A stretch of DNA of 64,000 nucleotides from Oligosphaera ethanolica. GTDB taxonomy: Bacteria > Verrucomicrobiota > Lentisphaeria > Oligosphaerales > Oligosphaeraceae. The stretch spans positions 1,958,227-2,022,226 of the forward strand of contig NZ_JAUSVL010000001.1 of assembly GCF_030814695.1 (NCBI RefSeq). Reading direction: 5' to 3'. The stretch's first letter is position 1; every line of letters starts with the position of its first letter. Below the pieces are notes generated by a model that saw nothing but the letters and a program-made list of their open reading frames with translations, ran no database searches and had not been told where the DNA came from. Positions 37,170 to 45,607 of the stretch are shown here, piece by piece. The translations under genes were made by a program, and so were the position numbers.

Positions 37170-37296
37170 GTCTCTCACCTGTTTGTGCTTGTCTTCACTG
37201 TGGTTACGGTCATCGGCTGATGTCCGCACGAAATAATAAAGTTCACAATATACAATAATTGTTGGTATTATCAACCGGAATTATGATGGCCGGCAA

Positions 37297-38003
37297 AGAA
37301 GAAGGTAATCGGTCTGTCATTGATACTGGCGATTTCAAGGGACGCCTGGGACCGTGGGGACCAGTTGGCGGCGGCGCGCACTGGGGCGAGGACTCACGGA
37401 CTCATGAGGCATGATCTCATGGATTGGACCGTGGGGGCGAATTGGACCGTGGGCATTGACTCCCGACGCCTTGGACTGATTGGGGACTGATTCGACTCCT
37501 GGGAGCGCCGCCGTCCCGGCGGCATGTGAGCGCTGAAAACAAAAGACTACAGGAAAGGCCAGTATCAATGGGTGAGGCATTACGAAGAAGGTAATTGGTC
37601 ACCCATTGATAATTCAGCCATAGAGCTTCTGGTTGAGTCAAACGCGCCCGTTTCCCTGGCCGCAAAGCGGCAGAAGCGCTGAAAGCGCGAAACATACCAG
37701 CCCAGGGCAAGCAGCGCTGAAAGCGCGCGCCGCCCTGGGTACAACGGCGACTACGTCCGTGTTCCTCGGCCTCTTTGGCCCCAGTCGGCGCAGCTGACTG
37801 GGGCCAAAGAGGCAATGGAACTCACTTACATACCCGGGGTTGACATCGGCGATATGTCTGTGCGTCCGTTCTCAATGGCTCCTATGAAACCCGCTGCCTA
37901 GTTAGCCACCCTTATGTAATGGCTGGACGGCGGCGGGCCGTGGGTTTCCTGCAAATGGTCCCAGCGAAGCGCCTGGGTGTACACTGACCGATTACAGAAG
38001 AAG
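37297..38003. mobile_element. Two tandem MITE-like insertions flanked by AGAAGAAG
   Basis: Element A spans 37305-37583, from GTAATCGGTCTGTCATTGA to TCAATGGGTGAGGCATTAC. Element B spans 37591-37995, from GTAATTGGTCACCCATTGA to TGACCGATTAC. They are separated by GAAGAAG (37584-37590). AGAAGAAG flanks the pair at 37297-37304 and 37996-38003, as expected for an 8-bp target duplication used twice. The first 288 bases of B match the MITE at 50819-51118 almost base for base. Its last 78 match 30083-30160. Open frames inside are not genes. Confidence 0.8.
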
Positions 38004-38073
38004 TCTTGGGGAAAGCTGGCCACGCACCACCGGCGGGCATTCGTTTTGAACTCATTCTGCCAACGCAGCAAAA

Positions 38074-38979
38074 TCATTGTTTCACATCAATTGCGGCAGC
38101 CTCAGCCAGCTGACCAATCTGCTGGCGAACCTTGAGCATGTTATCAGTACCTAGTCGCAGGAAAAGTTTCTGGACATCGCTTAGAGCTTCCAGCTCAAGA
38201 TCAGCCCAGCGATAGAGCTTGCCATCATTGGTAACCAATTCCGGCGCGCTCGCCGGCACCGGCACCGCCAAAATGGTCGTCATCGCTGACCGCAGCAAAT
38301 CGCGAACGCTGCGATCATGATAGCCCAGGGCATTCACCGCTTCTTGCACAGCGGGTTCCAAACGACCGAACAACGCAGCGGCAGCAGCAGGGTCAATTGC
38401 ACAAAAGCCGTTGACGACGGCATCATAGCGTTTTGTGCTGGCGGTACTTTGGGTGATACGGCCACCCTGCCCGCTGGCTGTAAAGGGCTCCCGCGAACGC
38501 AGAAAGGCGCAGGCAGACAAAGGTATCTCCCCCAGCGCAATGTCGTCCAACGCCCGCACCAGACGCTGCAACAGCTTGCCTTGCTGCAGCCACTGGCCCC
38601 AGGACGGATCAGCGCTGAGCGTGGCCGCCAGCTCGGGCAACGCGGCCTCAGCCTGTACCAGCGTCATCGGCACTGGCGCCTCGGCAGGAACTAAGGTCGC
38701 CGCAGCCAACGGCACCGCACCGTCCGGCAATGGTGCCGGAGGAAGCTGCTCGCCACCGGCGTCAACACTACCCGGAACCAACGCCGGATCAACGGGCGGC
38801 AACGGCACCAGCGAATCCGCAGAATGGACGCTATCACCCGGAACGCTGTACGCGCTGGGCAAAAACCCAGGCTCTTCCGGAGCCACCGATTGCGGCCACA
38901 GATAATAACTCAAAACGCCTACACCCGCAAGTACAGGCGGCAGGCCGTAGGACAAGATGGCTCTCCACGGTAATGACAT
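38074..38979 (-). CDS. DUF3014-like membrane-anchored protein
   Basis: 301 residues; ATG 38979 (MSLPWRAIL) has GGAGG nine bases upstream. A membrane segment (~8-28, LPPVLAGVGVLSYYLW) is followed by a long Pro/Ala-rich spacer (~32-110). A globular domain (~112-290) follows, containing LPELAATLS, LLQRLVRALDDIALGEIPLSACAFL and YDAVVNGFCAIDPA. This order of motifs is that of DUF3014 proteins, which are inner-membrane anchored and face the periplasm. Function unknown. It diverges from adhE. Confidence 0.72.
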   Translation of the reverse strand: MSLPWRAILSYGLPPVLAGVGVLSYYLWPQSVAPEEPGFLPSAYSVPGDSVHSADSLVPLPPVDPALVPGSVDAGGEQLPPAPLPDGAVPLAAATLVPAEAPVPMTLVQAEAALPELAATLSADPSWGQWLQQGKLLQRLVRALDDIALGEIPLSACAFLRSREPFTASGQGGRITQSTASTKRYDAVVNGFCAIDPAAAAALFGRLEPAVQEAVNALGYHDRSVRDLLRSAMTTILAVPVPASAPELVTNDGKLYRWADLELEALSDVQKLFLRLGTDNMLKVRQQIGQLAEAAAIDVKQ

Positions 38980-39311
38980 GACCAAATGCCTCCAAGTAAA
39001 TCGCTGCTAGCTCGGGGAATAATACAATATAAAGCCCCCAACGCACCCAACACGATAACAATCAAAATTTACTCCGAAACCAAAACCACGACTGGGTCCA
39101 CCCCGTCCACCCCGTTCTTATTCGAGAAAAAATTCTTCATTGCCACTTGCCAAACCCCGCCCGGCGGTGTTTATTATAGCTAGATACAAAAACATCGATG
39201 TTAAAATACCCACACCAAAAAACATTGTTGTTGTACGAGCATTTGACCGTCAGGCGCTGGTGTGTTGCCGGCGGAGCGGAAAACAGGGTAAAAGCCCGGA
39301 AAGGAGTCGAC
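38980..39311. other. Divergent regulatory gap before adhE
   Basis: No gene is supported. It contains a perfect 12-base palindrome AACATCGATGTT at 39191-39202, a TATTATAG box near 39172, and an AAAGGAG ribosome site before adhE. The palindrome is a possible operator. The classical Rex site TTGTGA-N6-TCACAA is not present. Confidence 0.45.
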
Positions 39312-41987
39312 ATGAACAAGCAAGTGAAGGCCCAGGACGTGAAGGCGGCTGCGGATGTGGTTGTGAAGGACGCCGATGCGGCGGCGAAGGCTGCGAAAGA
39401 GGCGTTAGCGGCGCAGCAGTTGTTGGAGTTAGCGGAGACGATCAAGCGTGTCAAGGCGGCGCAGGAGAAGTACGCGTCTTACGGCCAGGAGCAGGTCGAC
39501 GAGATCTTCCGGGCGGCGGCTTTGGCGGCGAATGAGGCGCGGGTGCAGTTGGCGAAGATGGCGGTTGCCGAGACGGGCATGGGGGTGATTGAGGACAAAG
39601 TGATCAAGAATCACTTTGCATCGGAGTACGTGTACAACAAGTACAAGCAGACCAAGACCTGTGGGGTGATTGAGACCGACGAATCCTTTGGTATTCAGAC
39701 GGTTGCTGAGCCGATGGGGCTGATCGCGGGCATTGTGCCGACGACCAATCCGACCTCGACGGCGATCTTCAAGTCGCTGCTGGCCCTAAAAACGCGCAAT
39801 GGCATCATCTTCAGCCCCCACCCGCGGGCGAAGAACAGCACAGTGGCGGCGGCGAAGATCGTCCTGGACGCGGCGGTGGCGGCGGGCGCGCCGGCGGACA
39901 TCATCGGCTGGATTCCGGAACCGACGGTGGCCTTAAGCCAGGCGCTGATGAGCAATGGCAGCATCAGCATGATTCTAGCCACGGGCGGTCCGGGCATGGT
40001 CAAAGCAGCCTATTCCAGCGGCGTGCCGGCGGTCGGCGTCGGCTCGGGCAATACTCCGGCGGTGATGGACGAGACCTGCGATATCCTGATGGCGGTCAGC
40101 TCGGTGCTGCAGAGCAAGACCTTCGACAACGGCATGATCTGCGCATCAGAACAGTCAGTCGTGGTCGTCGAAGACATCTACGAGGAAGTCAAGGCCGAAT
40201 TTCTGCGGCGGGCCGCGTACATCCTCAATGCCGATGAGGCGGCGAAAGTCGCGGCAGTAATCATGATCGACGGCAAGCTCAACGCAAAAATCGTCGGCCA
40301 AAGCGCTTACAAGATCGCGCAGCTGGCCGGGATCAAAGTACCGGAGAATGCCAAGGTGCTGATTGCGGAAACAGACGGCGTCGGGCACGACTATCCCTTC
40401 TCAATTGAGAAGCTGTCGCCCGTCCTGGCCATGTACAAGGTCAAAGACTTCACGGCTGCGGTAGATCGCGCCGACGAGCTGATCAAGTTCGGTGGCCTGG
40501 GCCACACCAGCGTGCTCTACACCAACCCGCAGAGCGCCGACCGCATCCGCGAGTTCGGCCGCCGCATGGAAACGGGACGGACGCTAATCAATATGCCGGC
40601 CAGCCAGGGCGCCATCGGTGACGTCTTTAACTTCAAGCTCGACCCGTCACTGACCCTCGGCTGCGGCACCTGGGGCGGCAATTCCGTCAGCCAGAACGTC
40701 GCGCCCAAGCACCTGCTGAACCTCAAGACCATCGCGAAACGGAGAGAAAACATGCTGTGGTTCCGTGTCCCACCGAAAATCTACTTCAAGTACGGCTGCC
40801 TGACGGAGGGTCTCCGCGACCTCGCCGACCGCAAGCGCGCCTTCATCGTCACGGACCGCTTCCTCTCGAACTCCGGCATCCTCACCGAGGTGTTTGACGT
40901 CCTCGATCAACTGGGCATCAAGACCGAGGTCTTTGCGGACGTCGAGCCGGACCCGACCCTCGCCTGCGCCTACAAGGGCATGGAACGCATGAACGCCTTC
41001 CAGCCCGACACCATCATCGCCATCGGCGGCGGCTCGCCCATGGATGCGGCCAAGATCATGTGGCTGCTCTACGAGCACCCGGACGTCCACTTCAGCGACA
41101 TCGCCATGCGCTTCATGGACATCCGCAAACGCGTGTACCAGTTCCCGAAACTGGGCGCGAAAGCCACGCTGGTGGCCATCCCGACCACCTCGGGCACGGG
41201 CAGCGAAGTGACGCCCTTCGCGGTTATCACCGACGAGAAAACCGGCAGCAAATACCCGCTGGCAGACTATGAGCTCACCCCGGATATCGCCATCATCGAC
41301 TCACGCCTGGTACTGAATATGCCCAAGAAGCTCACGGCCTTCTCTGGCATGGACGTCTTGGTCCACGCCCTGGAAGCCCGCGTGTCCATCCTCGCCAGCG
41401 AATACACCAACGCTTTGAGCATGGAAGCCATCCGGCTGATCTTCAAGTACCTGCCGCCAGCCTACGAACACGGCGCCAGCGACGAGAAGGCCCGCGAGAA
41501 GGTGCACCATGCGTCAACCATCGCCGGCATGGCCTTTGCCAACGCCTTCCTTGGCGTCTGCCACTCCATGGCGCACAAACTGGGTGCGGCGTTCCACATT
41601 CCGCACGGCCTGGCCAACGCGCTGCTCATCACCGAGGTCATCCGCTTCAACGGCACCAGCAAGCCGACCAAACAGGGCACTTTCTCACAGTACAAGTGCC
41701 CCGAAGCCAAGGAACGCTACGCGAGCATCGCGGATTTCCTCGGCCTGGGCGGCGGCACCGACAGCGAGAAGGTCGAACGCCTGATGGACAAGGTCGACGA
41801 ACTCAAGGCCAAGCTCGAAATACCCAAGTCCATCAAGGACTACGGCGTCAACGAACAGGAATTCCTCGCCAAGGTCGATGAACTCAGCGAACAGGCCTTC
41901 GACGATCAGTGCACCGGCGCTAACCCGCGCTACCCGCTGATCGCCGAAATCAAGGAGCTGTACCTCAAGGCATACTACGGCAAGTAA
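39312..41987 (+). CDS. adhE: Bifunctional acetaldehyde-CoA/alcohol dehydrogenase
   Basis: Converts acetyl-CoA to ethanol in two NADH-dependent steps, an electron sink in fermentation; the family forms spirosomes. 891 residues, the full length. ATG 39312 follows AAAGGAG. Residues ~35-460 are the aldehyde dehydrogenase domain, with catalytic Cys277 in FDNGMICASEQ. A linker around 470-480 leads to the Fe-dependent alcohol dehydrogenase domain (~480-891). This domain has GGGSPMDAAKIMW and the metal-binding HSMAHKLGAAFHIPHG. The N-terminal 35 residues are Ala/Lys/Asp-rich and atypical. A strong hairpin separates it from the hydrogenase genes downstream. Confidence 0.96.
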   Translation: MNKQVKAQDVKAAADVVVKDADAAAKAAKEALAAQQLLELAETIKRVKAAQEKYASYGQEQVDEIFRAAALAANEARVQLAKMAVAETGMGVIEDKVIKNHFASEYVYNKYKQTKTCGVIETDESFGIQTVAEPMGLIAGIVPTTNPTSTAIFKSLLALKTRNGIIFSPHPRAKNSTVAAAKIVLDAAVAAGAPADIIGWIPEPTVALSQALMSNGSISMILATGGPGMVKAAYSSGVPAVGVGSGNTPAVMDETCDILMAVSSVLQSKTFDNGMICASEQSVVVVEDIYEEVKAEFLRRAAYILNADEAAKVAAVIMIDGKLNAKIVGQSAYKIAQLAGIKVPENAKVLIAETDGVGHDYPFSIEKLSPVLAMYKVKDFTAAVDRADELIKFGGLGHTSVLYTNPQSADRIREFGRRMETGRTLINMPASQGAIGDVFNFKLDPSLTLGCGTWGGNSVSQNVAPKHLLNLKTIAKRRENMLWFRVPPKIYFKYGCLTEGLRDLADRKRAFIVTDRFLSNSGILTEVFDVLDQLGIKTEVFADVEPDPTLACAYKGMERMNAFQPDTIIAIGGGSPMDAAKIMWLLYEHPDVHFSDIAMRFMDIRKRVYQFPKLGAKATLVAIPTTSGTGSEVTPFAVITDEKTGSKYPLADYELTPDIAIIDSRLVLNMPKKLTAFSGMDVLVHALEARVSILASEYTNALSMEAIRLIFKYLPPAYEHGASDEKAREKVHHASTIAGMAFANAFLGVCHSMAHKLGAAFHIPHGLANALLITEVIRFNGTSKPTKQGTFSQYKCPEAKERYASIADFLGLGGGTDSEKVERLMDKVDELKAKLEIPKSIKDYGVNEQEFLAKVDELSEQAFDDQCTGANPRYPLIAEIKELYLKAYYGK

Positions 41988-42010
41988 TAACCCACGAGGC
42001 ACTAACACGC

Positions 42011-42050
42011 GGGGGCCTGGCGATATCGCAACCACTGTCGCCCGGCCCCC
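42011..42050 (+). terminator. GC-rich hairpin between adhE and the hydrogenase operon
   Basis: GGGGGCC-GGCG pairs with CGCC-GGCCCCC around an ~18-base loop, followed by AATTGCTTT. It could terminate adhE transcripts or attenuate read-through into the hydrogenase genes. Confidence 0.5.
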
Positions 42051-42072
42051 AATTGCTTTCAGGAGTGGACAA

Positions 42073-42363
42073 ATGGACAAACCACACATCGTGATCTGCA
42101 TCGGCAGCTCCTGCTTCGCCCGCGGCAACGAACGTAATGTCGCCATCGCCGAAGAATACCTGACCGGAAATGGCCTGGCCGACGACGTCAATGTCGATCT
42201 CGCCGGCTCGCTCTGCTCGGGCCGCTGCGCGGACGGGCCCATCGTCGTCATCAACGGCGAGGTCTTCAGCCACGTGGATGGCGGCGTGATGATTGATCTC
42301 CTGCGCCGTTACCTGCCGACTCCCTCGCCGGTACCGGCCGCCAGCGCCAATGAACGTCGCTGA
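42073..42363 (+). CDS. Thioredoxin-like [2Fe-2S] ferredoxin (HydC/NuoE-type)
   Basis: 96 residues; ATG 42073 behind AGGAG. Four cysteines in two pairs (CIGSSC and CSGRC) with the surrounding VICIGSSCFARGN and AGSLCSGRCADGP match the thioredoxin-like 2Fe-2S domain found in NuoE and in small proteins that accompany [FeFe] hydrogenases. It likely passes electrons to or from the hydrogenase modules in the cytoplasm. It starts the five-gene cluster; the next gene begins 10 bases after its stop. A second paralogue lies at 45317. Confidence 0.88.
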   Translation: MDKPHIVICIGSSCFARGNERNVAIAEEYLTGNGLADDVNVDLAGSLCSGRCADGPIVVINGEVFSHVDGGVMIDLLRRYLPTPSPVPAASANERR

Positions 42364-42373
42364 GGGCACCGCC

Positions 42374-44116
42374 ATGAATCACAATTTCCCCATTTACACC
42401 CAGGACAACAGCTGCCAGGACTGCTACAAATGCGTGCGGCATTGCCACTGCAAGGCCATCCGCATCATCAACTCGCGGGCGGCGGTTATGCCAGAGCTCT
42501 GCGTCAGCTGCGGTACCTGCGTCAAAGTGTGCCCGGCCCACGCCAAACAAATCCGCTCGGACCAGTGGCGGCTGCGGCGACTGCTGGACAACGGCGGCAA
42601 GCTCTACGCGTCCGTCGCCCCAAGCTACGTCGGCTATTTTCCCACTTTAACCTTGGAAAAACTGGCCGGCGCACTGCTGCAACTGGGCTTCACCGGCGTG
42701 TCAGAAACCGCCCTGGGGGCCGAACTGGTCAGCGCCGAAACAAGCCGGGTGATCAAAAAAAGCAGCGAACGGCTGCTCCTATCCAGCGCCTGCCCGGCCG
42801 CAGTGGACTACGTGCGCAAATATGCGCCGGATTACGTCTCCGCGGTGGTGCCAGTGGTCTCACCCGTGATGGCACACGTCAAACTGCTGCGACGCTACGT
42901 CGGTCCCGATGCCCAGGTGGTCTTCTTCGGCCCCTGCGCCGCGAAAAAGAACGAAGCTGACCGCCATGCCGACGAACTGGCCCTGGCGCTGACCTTCGCA
43001 ACCCTCGCTGAAATGTTTGCCGCCGCGGGCATCGACCCCGCCGCCGCGCCACCAGCGCCACTCTTTCCCCATCGCGCCGAGGAAGGCCGCGCCTACTCGC
43101 TGGCCGGCGGCATGATTGACACCCTCCGCGAAGACGCCAAGGGGACCCGCTACGTGACCGTATCCGGCCTCGCCAATATCGGCCGCTTACTCAGCGGCGA
43201 CAAAGCCGCGCTGAACGGCGCCGGCAAAAAACTCTTCGTCGAACTGCTCGCCTGCGAGGGCGGCTGCGTCAACGGCCCGGTCATGCCCGATACCGGCACC
43301 GACGCCGCAACGCTGCTGGCAACCCTCGAACACGCCGATGATGCCCGCAGCATCGGTCGCAACGTGGATGTACTCCTCGACGACCAGCACCAGCAAGAGC
43401 GCATCTCGGCGCCACACCACGACGACGCGGCCATCACAGCCGCCATGGAAAGCGTCGGCAAATTCCTCCCCGCCGACGAATTGAACTGCGGCGGCTGCGG
43501 CTACAACAGCTGCCGCGAATTCGCCGCGGCGATGCTTGACGGCAAGGCCGAACCCGCCATGTGCCTGTCCTACCTGCGCAAGATCTCGCAGAAAACCAGC
43601 AACGCCTTGATTCGCTACATCCCCGCAGGCGTAGTCATTGTCGACCAAGACTTGCAGGTCCTGGAGAGCAACCGGCAGTTCGCTGTCCTCTGCGGCAAGG
43701 ACATCGCGGACATCTACGATAGCGCCGGCAGCCTTGCTGGCGCCAGTCTGCCGGCCCTGGTGGACTACGCGGACCTCTTTCGCGCCGCACTCCTCGGTGA
43801 CGGCGGCGAAATCGAGCGCAACAACCAGGTCTTCGGTGACCGCATCCTCAATATCAGCGTCTTCACCATCAGCGCCGGCCGCGCGGTCGGCGCCGTAATT
43901 CAAGACGTCACCCAAAACGAACTACATCGCGAACAAGTCGCTGAAAAAGCCCGCGAAGTCATCCGCAAAAACGTGGACACGGTCCAGAAAATCGCCCAGT
44001 ACCTCGGTGAACACATGGCCGAAACCGAAATCATCCTCCGTGAAGTCGCCGGCAGCTACGAGGAACACCAACCTATCGCCGGCGCCCCCGCCGGCAAACG
44101 AGGTGCCGCGCCATGA
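42374..44116 (+). CDS. HydS-like sensory [FeFe] hydrogenase with PAS domain
   Basis: 580 residues; ATG 42374 behind GAGGG. Order: two 4Fe-4S ferredoxin sites (~14-55, CQDCYKC and CVSCGTC), H-cluster domain (~75-345), a further 4Fe-4S site (C372, C375, C380, C397 in LNCGGCGYNSC), and a PAS domain (~415-520). The H-cluster ligands C140, C188, C294 and C298 are all present. The proton-relay Cys that precedes the first ligand in catalytic enzymes (TSCCP) is Ala139 here (SSACP), as reported for HydS-type sensory hydrogenases. It probably senses H2 or redox state and signals to the phosphatase encoded next, whose ATG overlaps its stop. Confidence 0.85.
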   Translation: MNHNFPIYTQDNSCQDCYKCVRHCHCKAIRIINSRAAVMPELCVSCGTCVKVCPAHAKQIRSDQWRLRRLLDNGGKLYASVAPSYVGYFPTLTLEKLAGALLQLGFTGVSETALGAELVSAETSRVIKKSSERLLLSSACPAAVDYVRKYAPDYVSAVVPVVSPVMAHVKLLRRYVGPDAQVVFFGPCAAKKNEADRHADELALALTFATLAEMFAAAGIDPAAAPPAPLFPHRAEEGRAYSLAGGMIDTLREDAKGTRYVTVSGLANIGRLLSGDKAALNGAGKKLFVELLACEGGCVNGPVMPDTGTDAATLLATLEHADDARSIGRNVDVLLDDQHQQERISAPHHDDAAITAAMESVGKFLPADELNCGGCGYNSCREFAAAMLDGKAEPAMCLSYLRKISQKTSNALIRYIPAGVVIVDQDLQVLESNRQFAVLCGKDIADIYDSAGSLAGASLPALVDYADLFRAALLGDGGEIERNNQVFGDRILNISVFTISAGRAVGAVIQDVTQNELHREQVAEKAREVIRKNVDTVQKIAQYLGEHMAETEIILREVAGSYEEHQPIAGAPAGKRGAAP

Positions 44117-45300
44117 CCAGCAGCCCGCTCTTTGTGGAAATCGAGTGCAGTCAGCGGGTGAAAACCGGCCAGGCCGCCTGCGGTGACGACTTCCGCTGCG
44201 TCCGGACCGACATGGATCGCCGCAGCATCGCTGTCCTCTCCGACGGCCTCGGCAGCGGCATCAAGGCCTGCCTCATGGCGCGCATGACCACCACCATGGC
44301 CATGGACTTCGTCCGCTCGGATATGGACATCCTCCAGTCCGCCGAAACCATGATGGACGCCCTGCCTGTTTGCGAAGTCCGCAAAATCAGCTACGCGACC
44401 TTCACCATCTTCGACATGCAGCTCTACGGCCGCACCCGCGTCATCGAAATGGGCAACCCGCCATACATTCACCTGCGCGGACAGGACGACATCGCGCCCG
44501 ACAGTAGCCGCAAACTCGTCTCGGCGCGCTGGTCCGACCGGGCCCTGACGCTCTCCGAAATCACCCTCGCCGCCGGCGACCGCCTGGTCGCATTTTCCGA
44601 CGGCGTCACCCAGGCCGGCCTGGGCTTCCCCGGGAGCAAATTCGGCTGGCGCCGCGAAGGCGCCTTGCAGTACATCCGCCAGCTCACAGCCGAAAACAGC
44701 GACATATCGGCCCGAGAACTCGCCGATCGCGTGGCCACACAGGCCATCCTCCGCAATCCCGACCGCAAATGCCGCGATGACATCAGCTGCATGGTGCTCT
44801 ACTTGCGCTACCCGCGCGTCCTGCGTTTGCTGACTGGACCGCCATACCGCCGCGAAACCGACCGCGAATTTGCCGCCATGGCCCGTTTTCCCGCCGGCAA
44901 GGTCGTCATCTGCGGCGGCACGACCGCCAATATCGTCGCCCGCGAGCTCGGCAGCAGCATCGCTGTGGACCTGCGCGGGCTGCGCCAGAGCGGCAATCTG
45001 CCACCGCCCAACAGCATGCCGGACATCGGCCTGGTGACCGAGGGCATCCTGACCCTTACCCAGGTCGCCGCCGATCTCGACGCGGGACGCCTGCGCAGTG
45101 CCGGCGCCGCCTCACAGGACATCGTCGATCTCATGCTCAATAGCGACGCCATCGAATTCATCGTTGGCACCAAAGTGAATGACGCCCATCAAGACCCGTC
45201 GCTGCCGGTGGACCTCGAAATCCGCCGCAATATCATCAAACGGCTGCAGGCCATCCTGGAGAGCCGCTACCGCAAGCGCGTGAGCATTAGATACTACTAA
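44113..45300 (+). CDS. SpoIIE-family PP2C-type serine phosphatase
   Basis: 395 residues, starting in an ATGA overlap with the sensory hydrogenase gene, which suggests translational coupling. The PPM/SpoIIE core spans ~20-235, with GDDFRC, LSDGLGSGIKA, LVAFSDGVTQ and CRDDISCMVL supplying the metal-binding aspartates. The C-terminal ~150 residues (KVVICGGTTANIVAREL onward) form a second domain found in hydrogenase-linked phosphatases. It probably dephosphorylates a Ser/Thr or anti-sigma-type partner in response to HydS; the target is not in the window. Confidence 0.88.
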   Translation: MTSSPLFVEIECSQRVKTGQAACGDDFRCVRTDMDRRSIAVLSDGLGSGIKACLMARMTTTMAMDFVRSDMDILQSAETMMDALPVCEVRKISYATFTIFDMQLYGRTRVIEMGNPPYIHLRGQDDIAPDSSRKLVSARWSDRALTLSEITLAAGDRLVAFSDGVTQAGLGFPGSKFGWRREGALQYIRQLTAENSDISARELADRVATQAILRNPDRKCRDDISCMVLYLRYPRVLRLLTGPPYRRETDREFAAMARFPAGKVVICGGTTANIVARELGSSIAVDLRGLRQSGNLPPPNSMPDIGLVTEGILTLTQVAADLDAGRLRSAGAASQDIVDLMLNSDAIEFIVGTKVNDAHQDPSLPVDLEIRRNIIKRLQAILESRYRKRVSIRYY

Positions 45301-45316
45301 AGACAGGAACATGACT

Positions 45317-45607
45317 ATGAGCGAAAAATGCATGATCAAAGTCGAAGTCTGCTGCGGCACGACCTGTTTTTTGCTTGGCGCCCGTGAACTGCTGGCGCTG
45401 GCCGACGACCCACCGGCGGCCTGGCAGGGCCGCGTCGAAGTCATCGCCACGCCCTGCATGGACGCCTGCAACGGCAATCGCTTCAGCGGCTCGCCCTACG
45501 TGCGCATCAACGGCACACTACTCAGCGGCGCCACCCGCGATCTCGTCGAACAACGGGTCAACGCCATCATGGCCAAACCACAACCGGAAAGGAGCGCCGA
45601 ACAATGA
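45317..45607 (+). CDS. Second thioredoxin-like [2Fe-2S] ferredoxin
   Basis: 96 residues. ATG 45317 is preferred because AGGA lies eight bases upstream; an ATG at 45311 is too close to it. The cysteine pairs are CCGTTCF and TPCMDACNGN, matching the 2Fe-2S thioredoxin-like fold. It overlaps the downstream hydrogenase gene by four bases (ATGA), so it is likely its dedicated electron partner. It shares only moderate similarity with the paralogue at 42073, so the two may serve the sensory and catalytic enzymes respectively (inference). Confidence 0.86.
   Translation: MSEKCMIKVEVCCGTTCFLLGARELLALADDPPAAWQGRVEVIATPCMDACNGNRFSGSPYVRINGTLLSGATRDLVEQRVNAIMAKPQPERSAEQ

Noticed and set aside
37335..37815. 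Small minus-strand frames in the tandem MITE, also repeated at 50678-51043
   Set aside because: Both copies fall inside the same non-coding element and owe their similarity to DNA-level homology.
39170..39311. Rex operator before adhE
   Set aside because: The TTGTGA-N6-TCACAA consensus could not be found; only an unrelated 12-base palindrome is present.
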